From the NCBI GenBank assembly GCA_002077065.1, contig NAJO01000011.1, positions 16,001 to 80,000 of the forward strand: 64,000 nt of DNA, in the 5' to 3' direction. The notes beneath the pieces were generated by a model. The model was given only the letters and a program-made list of their open reading frames with translations, had not been told where the DNA came from and searched no databases. This document shows positions 54,787 to 64,000 of the stretch, piece by piece (within the stretch, counting starts at the first letter, position 1; every line of letters begins with the position of its first letter). The translations under genes and the position numbers were made by a program. The DNA is from Cryoendolithus antarcticus (Eukaryota > Ascomycota > Dothideomycetes > Cladosporiales > Cladosporiaceae).

Positions 54787-55743
54787 ATGGCCATCTTCAG
54801 CAACATCCTTACAGCGCTCGGCCTGGTCTCCATCGCCAGCACCGCATACAGCCTCGGGTCTGCCATCTGGGTCCACTTCATTCGAACCTCCAGCCTGCCC
54901 AAATACCGCCACGGGGACAACAAGTCCTGGGGGCTTGTCACAGGCGCCAGCGACGGCATCGGCTACGCCACAGTCCGCGAGCTTCTTCGCAATGGCTTTA
55001 ACGTCTTCCTCCATGGTCGGAACGAGAAGAAGCTCTCTGGCATCGCTTCTCAGCTCCGCCAGGACTTCCCCTCCCTCAAGATCGAGATCACAGTCGCCGA
55101 CGCCTCAGCCCAAGACGTAGACTTCACCGGCATTGCCTCCAAGGTTTCCTCAGTTACCAAGCAGCACAACGGCCGCCTCACAGTCCTCGTCAACAACGTT
55201 GGCGGCGTGACATTCAAACCGCAGTACTGCTCCCTCGAGGACACATCAGCCAAGAACCTCGAAGAAGTCATCGCCATCAACGCCCGCTTCCCCACCCGCC
55301 TCACATCAGCGCTGATGCCGCAGCTGAAAGCCAACCAGCCCTCGCTCATCCTGATAGCGGGTTCGAATGCCGGGCTCGTGGGCCTGCCGTATCTTGCCAC
55401 CTACGGCCCGACAAAGGCCTACTGCCACCACTTCGCCTCCTCCATGCGCGCCGAATTCCTCTCGCAAGGCTACAAAGGCATCGAAGTCCAGTGCTGTCTG
55501 ATCGGCAACACGGCCTCGGCGGGCAACAAAGTCGACATGGCTGGTACTATCAGCAGCGAGGAGTGCGCGAAGGGGATGCTGAGGAATGTTGGGTGTGGGC
55601 GCACGTTGGTGGCGCCGCATTGGAAGCCGGGGGTTATAGGGACGGTGATTGGGGGGCTTCCGGAGGGGTTGCAGAGGGTTATGATGGCGCCGGAGATGAA
55701 GGGACGGTATGAGAATGAGCTGAAGGCGATGAAGGGGCAGTAG
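54787..55743 (+). CDS. Membrane-anchored SDR, 17-beta-HSD12/3-ketoacyl-CoA reductase-like
   Basis: Single exon, 318 residues. A hydrophobic N-terminal helix (about 8-30) and the following linker (LPKYRHGDNKSWGLVTG) match the ER-anchored KAR/HSD17B12 group. The cofactor motif TGASDGIG is at 52-59. VNNVGGVTF sits in the strand-4 position. The catalytic pair is Tyr206-Lys210 (YGPTKAY), with GSNAG upstream providing the Ser. The C-terminus is helical and lacks the KKxx retrieval signal seen in yeast Ifa38-type enzymes (it ends AMKGQ). Members reduce 3-ketoacyl-CoA in very-long-chain fatty acid elongation or related steroid-like ketones; which is not decidable here. Confidence 0.85.
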   Translation: MAIFSNILTALGLVSIASTAYSLGSAIWVHFIRTSSLPKYRHGDNKSWGLVTGASDGIGYATVRELLRNGFNVFLHGRNEKKLSGIASQLRQDFPSLKIEITVADASAQDVDFTGIASKVSSVTKQHNGRLTVLVNNVGGVTFKPQYCSLEDTSAKNLEEVIAINARFPTRLTSALMPQLKANQPSLILIAGSNAGLVGLPYLATYGPTKAYCHHFASSMRAEFLSQGYKGIEVQCCLIGNTASAGNKVDMAGTISSEECAKGMLRNVGCGRTLVAPHWKPGVIGTVIGGLPEGLQRVMMAPEMKGRYENELKAMKGQ

Positions 55744-56948
55744 CGTTGGTTGTGGGGTGTTGAAGAGGGTGTGAACGGGCTGGAGGTGAGTGCATTGCAT
55801 GGGCTTGAAGTTGAGGCTCGAAGTCGCAGGCAAGGTGAGTGTTGGAGCTGGAGCTGGGAGTGGAGTTTGCAGGTGCGGAGTGGAGAGCTGGGACATGGTC
55901 GAGATGGCTTTACTGTACTAATGGTACATGATGCGCTCTCCCATAACCACTAGGCCTGTGTTCGCTTCTCTTGATTCAATTGCGGTCTCGTCGTACTCCG
56001 CATCTTGCCACTGCGTTCAGCACTGTGCTCGGCAAATATTGCCTTTGTCGTTCGGCTCGCCATGCCCAACTTGCCGAAACGCGAAGCTATCATGTCTCAC
56101 CTCCTTCCGTCGACCTCCTCCTTCTCTTCTCACCAAGACCATGGAAATGTTATCGCATCTGCCATTCGATCTCCCAGATTCTGTTTCTGCGTATACTGGC
56201 CTGTGGCTTCGTCCTGTGTGCTCGCCCTGCGATTCTGATGTCAAAATGTGGACGTGTTGCAGCTTAGCTTCCTGGCTTTGCAGCGTTATCTCTTGTTGTG
56301 AACGCTGATCCTGAGTCGCCCGGCTTCGCTGCCAGGTGGGCGGGAGAAGTGTCCCATTGTGTTGCTGTCGTGCTGCAGCGCCGCTCTCATTCAGCTGGTA
56401 AGCTCGAGGGTCGTGAGGAGCTGGAGGAGCTGAGGTGCTAGCTCCATTGCTATATTGTAGATCTGGAGAGCAGTCTTGCTGGCGGCGGTGAGGTACCATA
56501 CCCACTGGTTCGCAGTGAGAGCATAAATTTCAGATGTGCGGTGTGCATGGTGGCTTGAGCAATGGGCGCGCGTCAATGCATGAGATCTGTAAGTTTAGTC
56601 CCGAGTTGAGTGTGCTGCCACAGGCTGCTCTTTCCTCGCGTATACACCCCCTCCTTGCACCTTCCTTGACAACGCTTCCGCTCGCCGCGCCGGCTTACAT
56701 CCCGCCCCCACGACATCGAATTCGACGCAGCAGCAGAACAAAACTTTGCCACTGCGACTCCACCCACCGCACTTACTACACACTCTCACAGCTGCGATAG
56801 TGACGCAGCGACCGACGCCGACTAGGCACCCTCACAGTGCCGCAGAGTAGTGACGATGGCTCACGCTGAGGGTACGCGCTGTTCGCCGTTTGTCGCGTTT
56901 GCCATCCCCTTACATATTTGACGGCTACAGAATACCCCTTCACCCACC
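55744..56948. other. Intergenic region
   Basis: Downstream of the SDR and upstream of the HerA-like ATPase. Frames up to 162 codons on the minus strand (56017-56505) have no recognisable features. No gene is called. Confidence 0.4.
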
Positions 56949-59700
56949 ATGTCTGCCGGAGCACGGGGCTACCAGTGGCTTCCGATGGACTTCTCTCGTT
57001 CAGTCGTCCGGGCTACTGCCACCAATACAGCGACAGCAGTAGCTGCAGCACCCGCAGCAGGTTTTGCGACCGCCACCAACAATTCGACCATGGCGCAGAC
57101 CAACACAGGACTTCCACCCGACTTCGCCGCAACACATCACGATTACAATGCTCGCTTCGAGCTTTTCATGCCAGCTGATGCTTCCGGCGGGTTGCTTCAC
57201 GATGTCCATCGCGAAGAGCTTGCTTACAGTCCGCTCATCTCTACGAGCGTGAAGCTCGCTGTGGACGCAGGTGATCGTACGGCTGATCAGGAGGTCGAGG
57301 TCAAGCTCCAGGCGAACGCTGACTTGTACAAGATTGTTGCGAGCCTTTCTGTCCATGACAGTGACGACAGCAGTGAGGAGGAATGCGAATCCACCGATGA
57401 CGAGATGGACGATGCGAGTGGCGAGGCCGATAGTAGTGCGCCGAGCGAGAGTCAAGTCGAAGCAGGCCAAGCTGAGCCAATCGACACCACAGCGCTGCTG
57501 TCTAAACTCATGTGGATGGGCACTACCCGCGCCTGCGTATGGGTATGGAATGCAGAGCTGAAGCACTTCCTTGGGTTGCCCCAGGACAATCCGCTAGGAC
57601 GTCCAGCGATCGAGCCGTTTCGCAATGTCGTTGATGTGGGCGCCGCAGCACTCGCAATCGCCTGGCTTCAGCGCTACGCTCGTCCTCAAAAGTACACCTG
57701 GTCGGGCCGCGCAGTGAAGGCTCGCTCGTGGATGGGGACCAAACGAAATGTCAACGTAGACGAAATGATTCGCGCTGCCGACGCGATACTCCCACCTCTT
57801 CATGACCCACGCGATTTCGAAAGCGTGAACATCGACAGATCAGCCCAGATTGGCAAGCTCTTGAGTATGCAGATGCGCAAGAATGGCCTCTGGGACCGTC
57901 TGCCGGGATTGCGCGGTTTCCTCGGCTTGCCCCACTGGAGGATTACTGTTATGGGTGCCGGCAAAAAGAATCAGCATGTCATGCCGACAGCGCTGGCTCT
58001 TGCGTGGCTCCATCTCAATGGCGCTCAGCATGCGGCGAAGTGGAAGGGGAGCATTAAGCAGGCTGAGGCACTGCTGCAGTCACGTAGCGGCAAGAAAGCG
58101 CCTTTGCTGGAGGCTGCGAAGTCCATGCTTCGCAAGCTTCACGGGACTGCGCCATGTGCGCCACCGGTCCAGAACTTCAACCGCGGCATCGACGTTGCAC
58201 AACCGCATCCCGCCTCTGTGCTATCTACTCCAACCTCCGCTTGCCCCTCTCCCGAGCCTGCGGTTCAGCAACCAACATTCGAGCGCACTACCGAGCTGAT
58301 CAAGACCACGAAGCAAAGTTCCACTGCCACTTACCCACAGTACGCCATGCTTAGCTACAACCGCGAGGAAGGGTGCACCGACATACAGCCGCGCGAGATC
58401 GTCTTCCTGAACAACAACAGCCCTTGCTCGACGATCATCTGCGGGTCGCAAGGCAGTGGAAAGTCCTACACCCTTGCTGCTATGCTAGAGGGTTGCCTGC
58501 TGGAGGGTACCAGGTTTGGTCCAATGCAGCAGCCACTAGCTGGTGTACTCTTCCAGTACGATATCGACGGCGGCTGCTCTATCGCCGAGGCAGCTTCGCT
58601 GTGCTCGCGCGGCATCAGATTCCAGGTCCTGGTATCTCGCACCAACTACCATAAATTGAAGGCGATGTACGAGGCCAAGGCTGGGGCTCATCAAAACTTC
58701 ATGACTGTCAAACCCCTACTGATTCAGGACAGTCAGCTGATCATAGAGCGTATGCAGCGTCTGATGTCCCTGGACGAGACTACCGGAAAGTCGCCGCTCC
58801 ACATGGAAATCATCAGTCGGATGCTCCGCGAGATGGCGCTCGACCCCAGTCCGTTCTCCCTTGCTACATTCGAGAAGCTTGTCGCACCGGAGCGGTTCGA
58901 GCCATCACAGCGCAACGTGCTAAGGCTGCGTATGGATCTGCTGAAGAGCTTTTGCGCCAGCGGTGCGCAGGCTCATCGACGTGCGGCCCTTCACCGCGCA
59001 GACACACCTGGCAGAGACATCATCAGCCGCCATCCACCCATCCCTGATCGCGACGACTTCGATGTTCAGGACGGCGTCCTCACCATCATCGATCTCTCGG
59101 ATCCAGCCGTGAGTGCTGCCACGGCGTGCATGCTCTTCGACATCTCCCTTAGCATCCTCAAAGAGCGGCCTCGTCCCTGCAGGTATGGTCGTCGCGCTAG
59201 ACGAGGCGCACAAGTTTCTTGACAAAAGCGCTGCTGCCAGTCTATTCACCGACGACTTACTCACGGTCATTCGCGAGCAGCGCCACAAAGGTATCCACGT
59301 TGTCGTTGCTACCCAAGAGCCCACTATCTCGGAGAAGTTCCTATATCTTTGCAGCATGACTATCGTCCACTGCTTCAACTCCTCCGACTGGTTGAAGGCA
59401 CTCAAGGGTCACTTGAGCGGCGCCTCTGAGCTGCTCACCACAACGGCCGAGCAGGCTGCGTTACTGAAGGAGATCATTGCGCTGCATCAAGGCGAGAGCT
59501 TGGTGTTCAGCCCGACATCTTACGTTCACACAGCTGTGGAGAATGGGAAAGTCGTGCCGGAGAAGCTGGCCGGCGGTGTGCTTAGGATGCAAACGAGGCT
59601 GAGAGAGAGGGCGACGACGGAGGCAGGAGTATCATGGCTGTCCAGCGTATTTGAGAGGCGTGGCTGGATTCAGCTTGAGTGCAGCTCAAGAAGAGGCTGA
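56949..59700 (+). pseudogene. HerA/FtsK-like P-loop ATPase with one frame break
   Basis: About 916 residues if the frame is restored. The N-terminus (1-170) is Ala/Thr-rich then acidic (DDSSEEECESTDDEMDD). Two related segments follow (about 180-260 and 300-380). Each runs from an LLS start through FLGLP to ALA[IL]AWL and a W-x-G-x-x-[KV]-A helix. A linker with GCTDIQPREIVFL leads to Walker A GSQGSGKSYT (about 499-508). GVLFQYDID, LVSRTNYHKLKAMYE, then GVLTIIDLSDPAVSAATACMLF are blocks of a widespread fungal HerA-like family. Walker B MVVALDEAHKFLD begins at 59185, one base out of frame. VVVATQEPTIS and SMTIVHCF (sensor region) follow. Neither the 10-nt nor the 74-nt GT-AG candidate intron restores frame. 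The gene is either newly inactivated or carries an indel error. Role in fungi unknown. Confidence 0.75.
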
Positions 59701-59968
59701 GAAGAAAGGCCCTCGCTTTTCTTTCGGTGGGAGATTTTGTGGCAGGCGAAGATGGCTACACTTCGTACTACAAGACTGGGACGAATGGTGCACGGGACAG
59801 ACGCCCCAGTCATCATCGCCGACCTGGCAGTACTCGGTTCAAATTGACACCTGCGTCCCGCGTGGACAATAGGGAGGGTAAGGTGTGCTGTGCCACCATC
59901 ATGTCTACGACTACAGCATGTACAGATGGCACAGCCAGTCACCTTCCCTCCATCCCCTTCCCTTCTCA

Positions 59969-60929
59969 CTACACCCTCACCTCTACCTCTACCTGTCTGG
60001 GCAACCCCTTCAACCCCATAGCCAACTCCCCCTTCTCCTCAATTTCCCCCCTCAAGCCCTCCAACTCCTCCACATCCCAATGCGCCCACAGAAACTTGCC
60101 CTTCGTCCACGCCGCCTTGTCACTAGCCAGCCACAGCGCAAAGTCCGCTGGCAAGCTAACATCGTCTAGACTCAACGTGATTCCACTCCCGGCATTCATA
60201 TCGCTCTCAATCACCCCTGGATGGAACGCCACGGTGCGGATCTCTGGGTTCTCGACTTGCAAGCTCGGCAGCAGATGTGCCAGCGCCATCTTCGAAGCAG
60301 TGTACGATGACAAGTTAGGGAAGCTGCCCAAATGCGCAGCTCCAGTGTTGACAGAAATGAAGATCGGGTCCTCCTTTGCTTTCGTGGCCGCGAAAGCGCG
60401 GAAAGTGATGAAGCTGCCTTTCACGTTGACTTCGAAGCCCTGCCACCAGGCATCTACCTTGCCGGCGAGGGAATGCTGATTAACCGCCAGCCCGGCGTTG
60501 GCGACGCAGACATCTATCCCGGAGCCGGCGATCTTGGCTATATCGGCGAACGCAGCGTTCAGCGCAGCCTCATCGAGGATGTCGACGGCATAGGTGAGGA
60601 TGTGGGTTTTGCCTGCGCTGGCTGCTTCGAGATCGGCCTTGGTGGAGGCGAGGATGTTGGTGCGGCGGCCTATGATGGCTATGATGCGGGCGCCGGCGGT
60701 GACGAAGGAGTGAGCTATCCCGCGGCCGATGGCCGTGCCTGTCGATACGTCAGAGCTGGTCGGGGGCTTGAGGAAGGGAGATGAGAAGATTGGGCTTACC
60801 TCCCCCAGTCACGACGACGACTTTGCCTGCTGCGGAGTTTGCGGGGTTGGAGGAGGAGATGGCTGGGTAGGTGGAGCGGTGGATGAGCTTGGTGTAGCCT
60901 GGGAACTCCCACTGCGGTGATGGAGACAT
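59969..60929 (-). CDS. Classical SDR oxidoreductase, two exons
   Basis: Exon 1 (60929-60800) and exon 2 (60738-59969) are joined over a 61-nt GTAAGC...TCGACAG intron, giving 299 residues. The intron falls inside the cofactor motif, rebuilding VTGGGTAIGRGIA (Thr41-Gly48). VANAGLAVNQH is the NAG-type block. SVNTGAAH supplies the serine position (here Asn-Thr-Gly), and Tyr189-Lys193 (YTASK) is the catalytic pair. HPGVIESDM is the usual post-catalytic block. It ends in an acidic, helical C-terminus. The serine usually found three to four residues before the AAH segment is not obvious, so activity is likely but not certain. Substrate unknown. Confidence 0.88.
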
Positions 60930-61480
60930 GCTGAAGCTGGGTTCTAGTATGGAAGTGGTGATAGGCAGTGGCTTGGAGAGTGCGCGGGCTGAGTGTTTGG
61001 TGATGTTGGAGGCTTCCGTGGGCTGTCGAAGAGGTTATAAAAGACTGCTCATCCCGTGTCTCGAAGATTCGGGACCGTGTGCTTTGGAATCATGGCCTCG
61101 ATATATCTCACTGTTGATTTTACTGCTTCTACAGCCAAGCCTGCGATGACCGGGTGGTGCATTGCGGTAGTCTACTTCAAGTCAGTGGTCGTGAAGCTGA
61201 GATCCACTCTCGTGCCTGACATATGAGTCTGATTTGTAAGACGCTGATATACATTGCTGACCAATCACCATTATCTTGTTACAGTGAGTTCACGACGATA
61301 TGTGACGAAGATATTGAGATCATGGGAATGGTGATGGCATACATGCCTGTGTATCCCAGAAATCGCAATGTCTCCAGCGCTCCGCTGTAATGTTCCCGAA
61401 AGCCGCTCCCTCATGCCGTCTCGTCAATATTATCGTGCATATCGTCTGCAATGTGCTCATGTCTCATCTCTTGTCCTAGG
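60930..61480. other. Intergenic region
   Basis: Upstream of the SDR and downstream of the putative mitochondrial gene, both on the minus strand. No gene. Confidence 0.45.
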
Positions 61481-62305
61481 TCATGCCTGCTTCCATAACA
61501 AGCTCTTCACAGCGCCTGACCAAGACCACCTCTTCGCTTGCTCCAGCTTGGCCTCTGCCACGGGCGTCCTCGCGGCCGCCATGGTGGCTGCTGCCGGCGC
61601 TGTCTTCACGGTAGCAGGCGCGACCGCCGCCTTATCCGCAGTCCTCGCTGCTCTCATGCCACTCGTCACAGCAGGCACTGGCATCGCCTCCCTCGCCTTC
61701 CTCGCGATCTTTCTCCCGAGCTCTCCCGAGTCCACCTTCCCAGCTGCCCGCGCCTCAGGCCAGAACCTCCACATCGCCAGCCCCGTCGCAGTGCCCACAC
61801 TCGCCAAGATCCAGACACCAGCGATGCGCATATCCGCCCGCATCTTGCGCTCCCTGTCCTGCCATCCTCGTTGTGCTTGTGCGAGCTGCACTGACTTAAG
61901 ATTTTCGCGGCGGAGGCTTCGTGCGAGGCCGCGTTGGAGGTAGGTCATGCGTCGCGCTTGCTGTGACAGGACTGCTTTGCCGACTGCGACTGCCTTCTTG
62001 TCCAGTGCTGTGCTTCTTGCTCTCGTGTCACGTCCCGGCTCGACTCGCAGTGTGAGGATTGCCTCCCTTGTTACTGGCTCAGGTAGCGGGAACGGGTCCA
62101 CCTCGCTTGACTGAATGAGTTTGAGTGTAGGCGAGTGCTCTATTCGTGAAAGCTTGGTGATCTTGTTGAAGTGCTGCGTCTCACGACTATTGCTGAGGGA
62201 GGGGAGGGCGAAGAAGGGGTTTGTAGAGGCATGGCGGCGGGAGGCGCGTGATAGCAAGAGGAGGGCACGGCGGAGCGGAGTGAGGGCGGTGGAGCGGAGA
62301 GCCAT
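61481..62305 (-). CDS. Putative mitochondrial inner-membrane protein of unknown function
   Basis: Single exon, 274 residues. The N-terminus (MALRSTALTPLRRALLLLSRASRRHAST) is rich in Arg, Leu, Ser and Ala with no acidic residue, a typical matrix-targeting presequence. A basic helical middle (about 105-160, QQARRMTYLQRGLARSLRREN) precedes one transmembrane helix (about 163-181, GVWILASVGTATGLAMWRF). The tail is Ala/Lys-rich (ARKAREAMPVPAV, APATVKTAPAAAT) and ends in a short Trp-containing helix (RWSWSGAVKSLLW). I do not recognise the family. Targeting is inferred from the presequence. Confidence 0.55.
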   Translation of the reverse strand: MALRSTALTPLRRALLLLSRASRRHASTNPFFALPSLSNSRETQHFNKITKLSRIEHSPTLKLIQSSEVDPFPLPEPVTREAILTLRVEPGRDTRARSTALDKKAVAVGKAVLSQQARRMTYLQRGLARSLRRENLKSVQLAQAQRGWQDRERKMRADMRIAGVWILASVGTATGLAMWRFWPEARAAGKVDSGELGRKIARKAREAMPVPAVTSGMRAARTADKAAVAPATVKTAPAAATMAAARTPVAEAKLEQAKRWSWSGAVKSLLWKQA

Positions 62306-62581
62306 GGCGGCGATGAGTTGGAGAGGGCAATGTGAGGATCACAGCATGTTGATGTTGACGGTGAGGGAGCACGTGGATCGAGGGCGATAAGGATGTGGGG
62401 GTGGAGACGGCGATCGCGGGGTAGACTTTGAGGCTCTGGACTCCGAGCGCGCATCTCGAGACCGCAGCTGCGCCTCATCGCAGCCTTGCGGCAAGCATGA
62501 TGAGGTCTTCGCGCGCACTCAGGGTGTATTTCGCAGGCTTCAGCTGCGCCAGCGTCGCTGCTGGACGTATACGCTGGCGTC

Positions 62582-64000
62582 ATGGCCGATCCAATCACCA
62601 TCATCGGCGCCGTGGCGAGCGTTGTTCAGCTCATCGATTTCAGCACACGAGTTCTGGTCCGACTGCACAAGTACCAGTCCAAGAGCGGACACTTCCTGAC
62701 GCCTTTGCCCACATTGCGAGTCAGCTCTCACTACTTCTCCATATTCTGCAAAAGTCAAGAGATGGCATGAACGATCAGGGCATCAGTCCAGAAGATGTCC
62801 GGGTCATTGAGCCATGCTTGCGGGGATGTCAGGGTCACATACAGGAGCTCGAGGGGATTTTGAAAGATGTACTGCCCGGTATACGAGAGGGAAAGATGAA
62901 GAAGATGGGAAAAGGCTTCCGAAGCCTGTGGAGAGAGTCAGACGTTCGCAGGATAGACAAAGAGATCGGGTCCTACGTGAACAGACTGACCTTCTACTGC
63001 GCTTGGTCTTCTTCGAGGCTCGATCCACGTAATAGTAAGCCCTCTCTCTGGTATTTGTTGTATCATAGGACGTTGACGCAGGCACAGATGACATGCGCGC
63101 TCGTCTCAAAAAGTGGTTGGCTCCTCCGGATCCCTTCTCAAATCTGAACAAGGCTCTGAAGTCACGGTCGGCGGATACTGGAAAGTGGTATTTGCAAGGC
63201 AAACAGTACGAGGCTTGGAAGACAACAGGACACCCTTACACATGGCTGTACGGCTCGGCTGGGTCAGGTAAGACGATCTTGAGTGCTGGGATCTTCGACG
63301 ACCTGCAAACATTCTGCCGCGAGGATCCAGCCAGGTCTCTAGCGGTTTTCTTCTTCGACTTCAACGATGTCGACAAGCAAGACGCGCTGAAGATGGTCAA
63401 GTCGCTAATTAGCCAACTCTTGGACAAGTGTCCAGGTATTCCGGACGCCCTCCAAGCGGCATATTCTGCTTGCGACGATGGCCGCCGACAGCCCTCCGAA
63501 CATCAATTGCTGAACGCATTAGAGCGCATCCTCGAATCTCTGCCGGCTCCATTCATCGTCCTGGACGCGTTGGACGAATGCAACGCTCGCGAAGATCTTT
63601 TCGATGTACTTCAACAGATACGAAGCTGGGACAAGTCTTTCGTGCGTGTGCTCATGACGAGTCGGATGGAGATCGACATCGAAGAGGGATTGGAGGAGCT
63701 TGTACCGGCCACTAGCACGACCCCCCTCGAAAGTCACCTTGTAGATGAAGACATTCGGACATATGTTCACGAAAGGTTGTCAAGCGATACTGGTTTTGGG
63801 AGATGGCAGACGGATCAGCCTATGCAAGAAGAGATCGAAATGACGCTCGGGCGGAAAGCTTGTGGGATGTATGCCCACCCCCGTCTCTAGTTGCTCATAG
63901 CTGGTACTGACGGCCATCGACAGGTTCAGATGGGCTGCGTGTCAGCTGGACGTTTTGGCCAAGTGTGTGACCCGTGGGAAGGTCCGTCGCGCTCTACAAG
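62582..64000 (+). pseudogene. SesA-like/NACHT NLR, 5' part, one frame break, runs off right edge
   Basis: It starts MADPITIIGAVASVVQLIDF, a short helical domain of the SesA/NACHT_N type that caps fungal NLRs. After KYQSKSG (62689) homology continues one base out of frame as LPDAFAHIASQLSLLLHIL, as if a single base was lost. It then runs through ELEGILKDVLPGI to LDPRN. Intron 1 (63035-63081, GTAAGC...CGCAG) leads in phase to MRARLKKWLAPPDPFSN and the NACHT domain with P-loop GSAGSGKT and FIVLDALDE. Intron 2 (63869-63923) splits an ATG codon, giving ACGMFRWAACQLD. The window ends before the repeat domain. Fungal NLRs of this class trigger regulated cell death; here the upstream break would inactivate it unless the base is a sequencing error. 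Confidence 0.72.

Noticed and set aside
56949..59222. A 74-nt GTGAGT...CTGCAG intron (59109-59182) to explain the HerA-like frame break
   Set aside because: Its length gives the wrong phase, and it would remove a conserved strand-helix segment (SAATACMLFDISL).

Overview
The window looks like ascomycete chromosomal DNA, most likely from a filamentous Pezizomycotina and plausibly a dothideomycete. That placement is inferred from gene content: HET/NACHT/ankyrin proteins, a SLATT_fungal protein, an S28 peptidase, GH64 and PQ-loop proteins. The introns also fit: mostly short (47-60 nt), GTRAGT or GTACGT donors, CTAAC or CTGAC branch points, YAG acceptors. There are no operons. Genes lie on both strands, and I found no rRNA, tRNA, CRISPR array or complete transposon.

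Layout. 1-7.5 kb: the first codons of an FAD monooxygenase running off the left edge, a PQ-loop vacuolar transporter, a Ser/Arg-rich protein and a large nuclear-looking protein. 8.3-11.1 kb: a HET-NACHT-ankyrin pseudogene broken by about six frame shifts. 11.2-14.4 kb: a GPI-type aspartic protease whose first exon sits 1.4 kb from the rest. 15.2-17.3 kb: a five-exon MFS transporter. 18.8-22.5 kb: a divergent pair, SLATT_fungal membrane protein (-) and intact HET protein (+). 23.2-24.9 kb: an F-box/LRR-like protein. 25.5-29.4 kb: a small secreted protein not evident as one ORF, then two unknown proteins sharing a C-terminal domain. 29.6-32.2 kb: a GT31-like glycosyltransferase with one frame break, and an SDR. 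32.7-35.9 kb: two unknown genes with broken frames. 36.5-41.2 kb: an RBR-type ubiquitin ligase and an S28 serine peptidase. 41.5-45.1 kb: unknown minus-strand ORFs, two of them related. 46.3-48.3 kb: a DHA1-type MFS exporter. 49.2-52.5 kb: an intact 1086-residue HET-NACHT-ankyrin protein. 52.9-55.7 kb: a GH64-like protein and a membrane-anchored SDR. 56.9-59.7 kb: a HerA/FtsK-like P-loop ATPase with one frame break. 60-62.3 kb: a third SDR and a putative mitochondrial protein. 62.6-64 kb: the 5' part of an NLR with a SesA-like N-terminus.

Taken together, ordinary transport, secretion and metabolism genes are interspersed with a dense set of self/non-self-recognition genes: three HET loci, three NACHT modules (one dead), a SLATT effector-like protein and a HerA-like ATPase. 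Accessory genes carry many one-base frame breaks while housekeeping-type genes are clean, which suggests ongoing birth and death of recognition genes. Sequencing or assembly indels must be excluded for loci with a single break. Exon joins are read by eye from splice signals, reading phase and family similarity.
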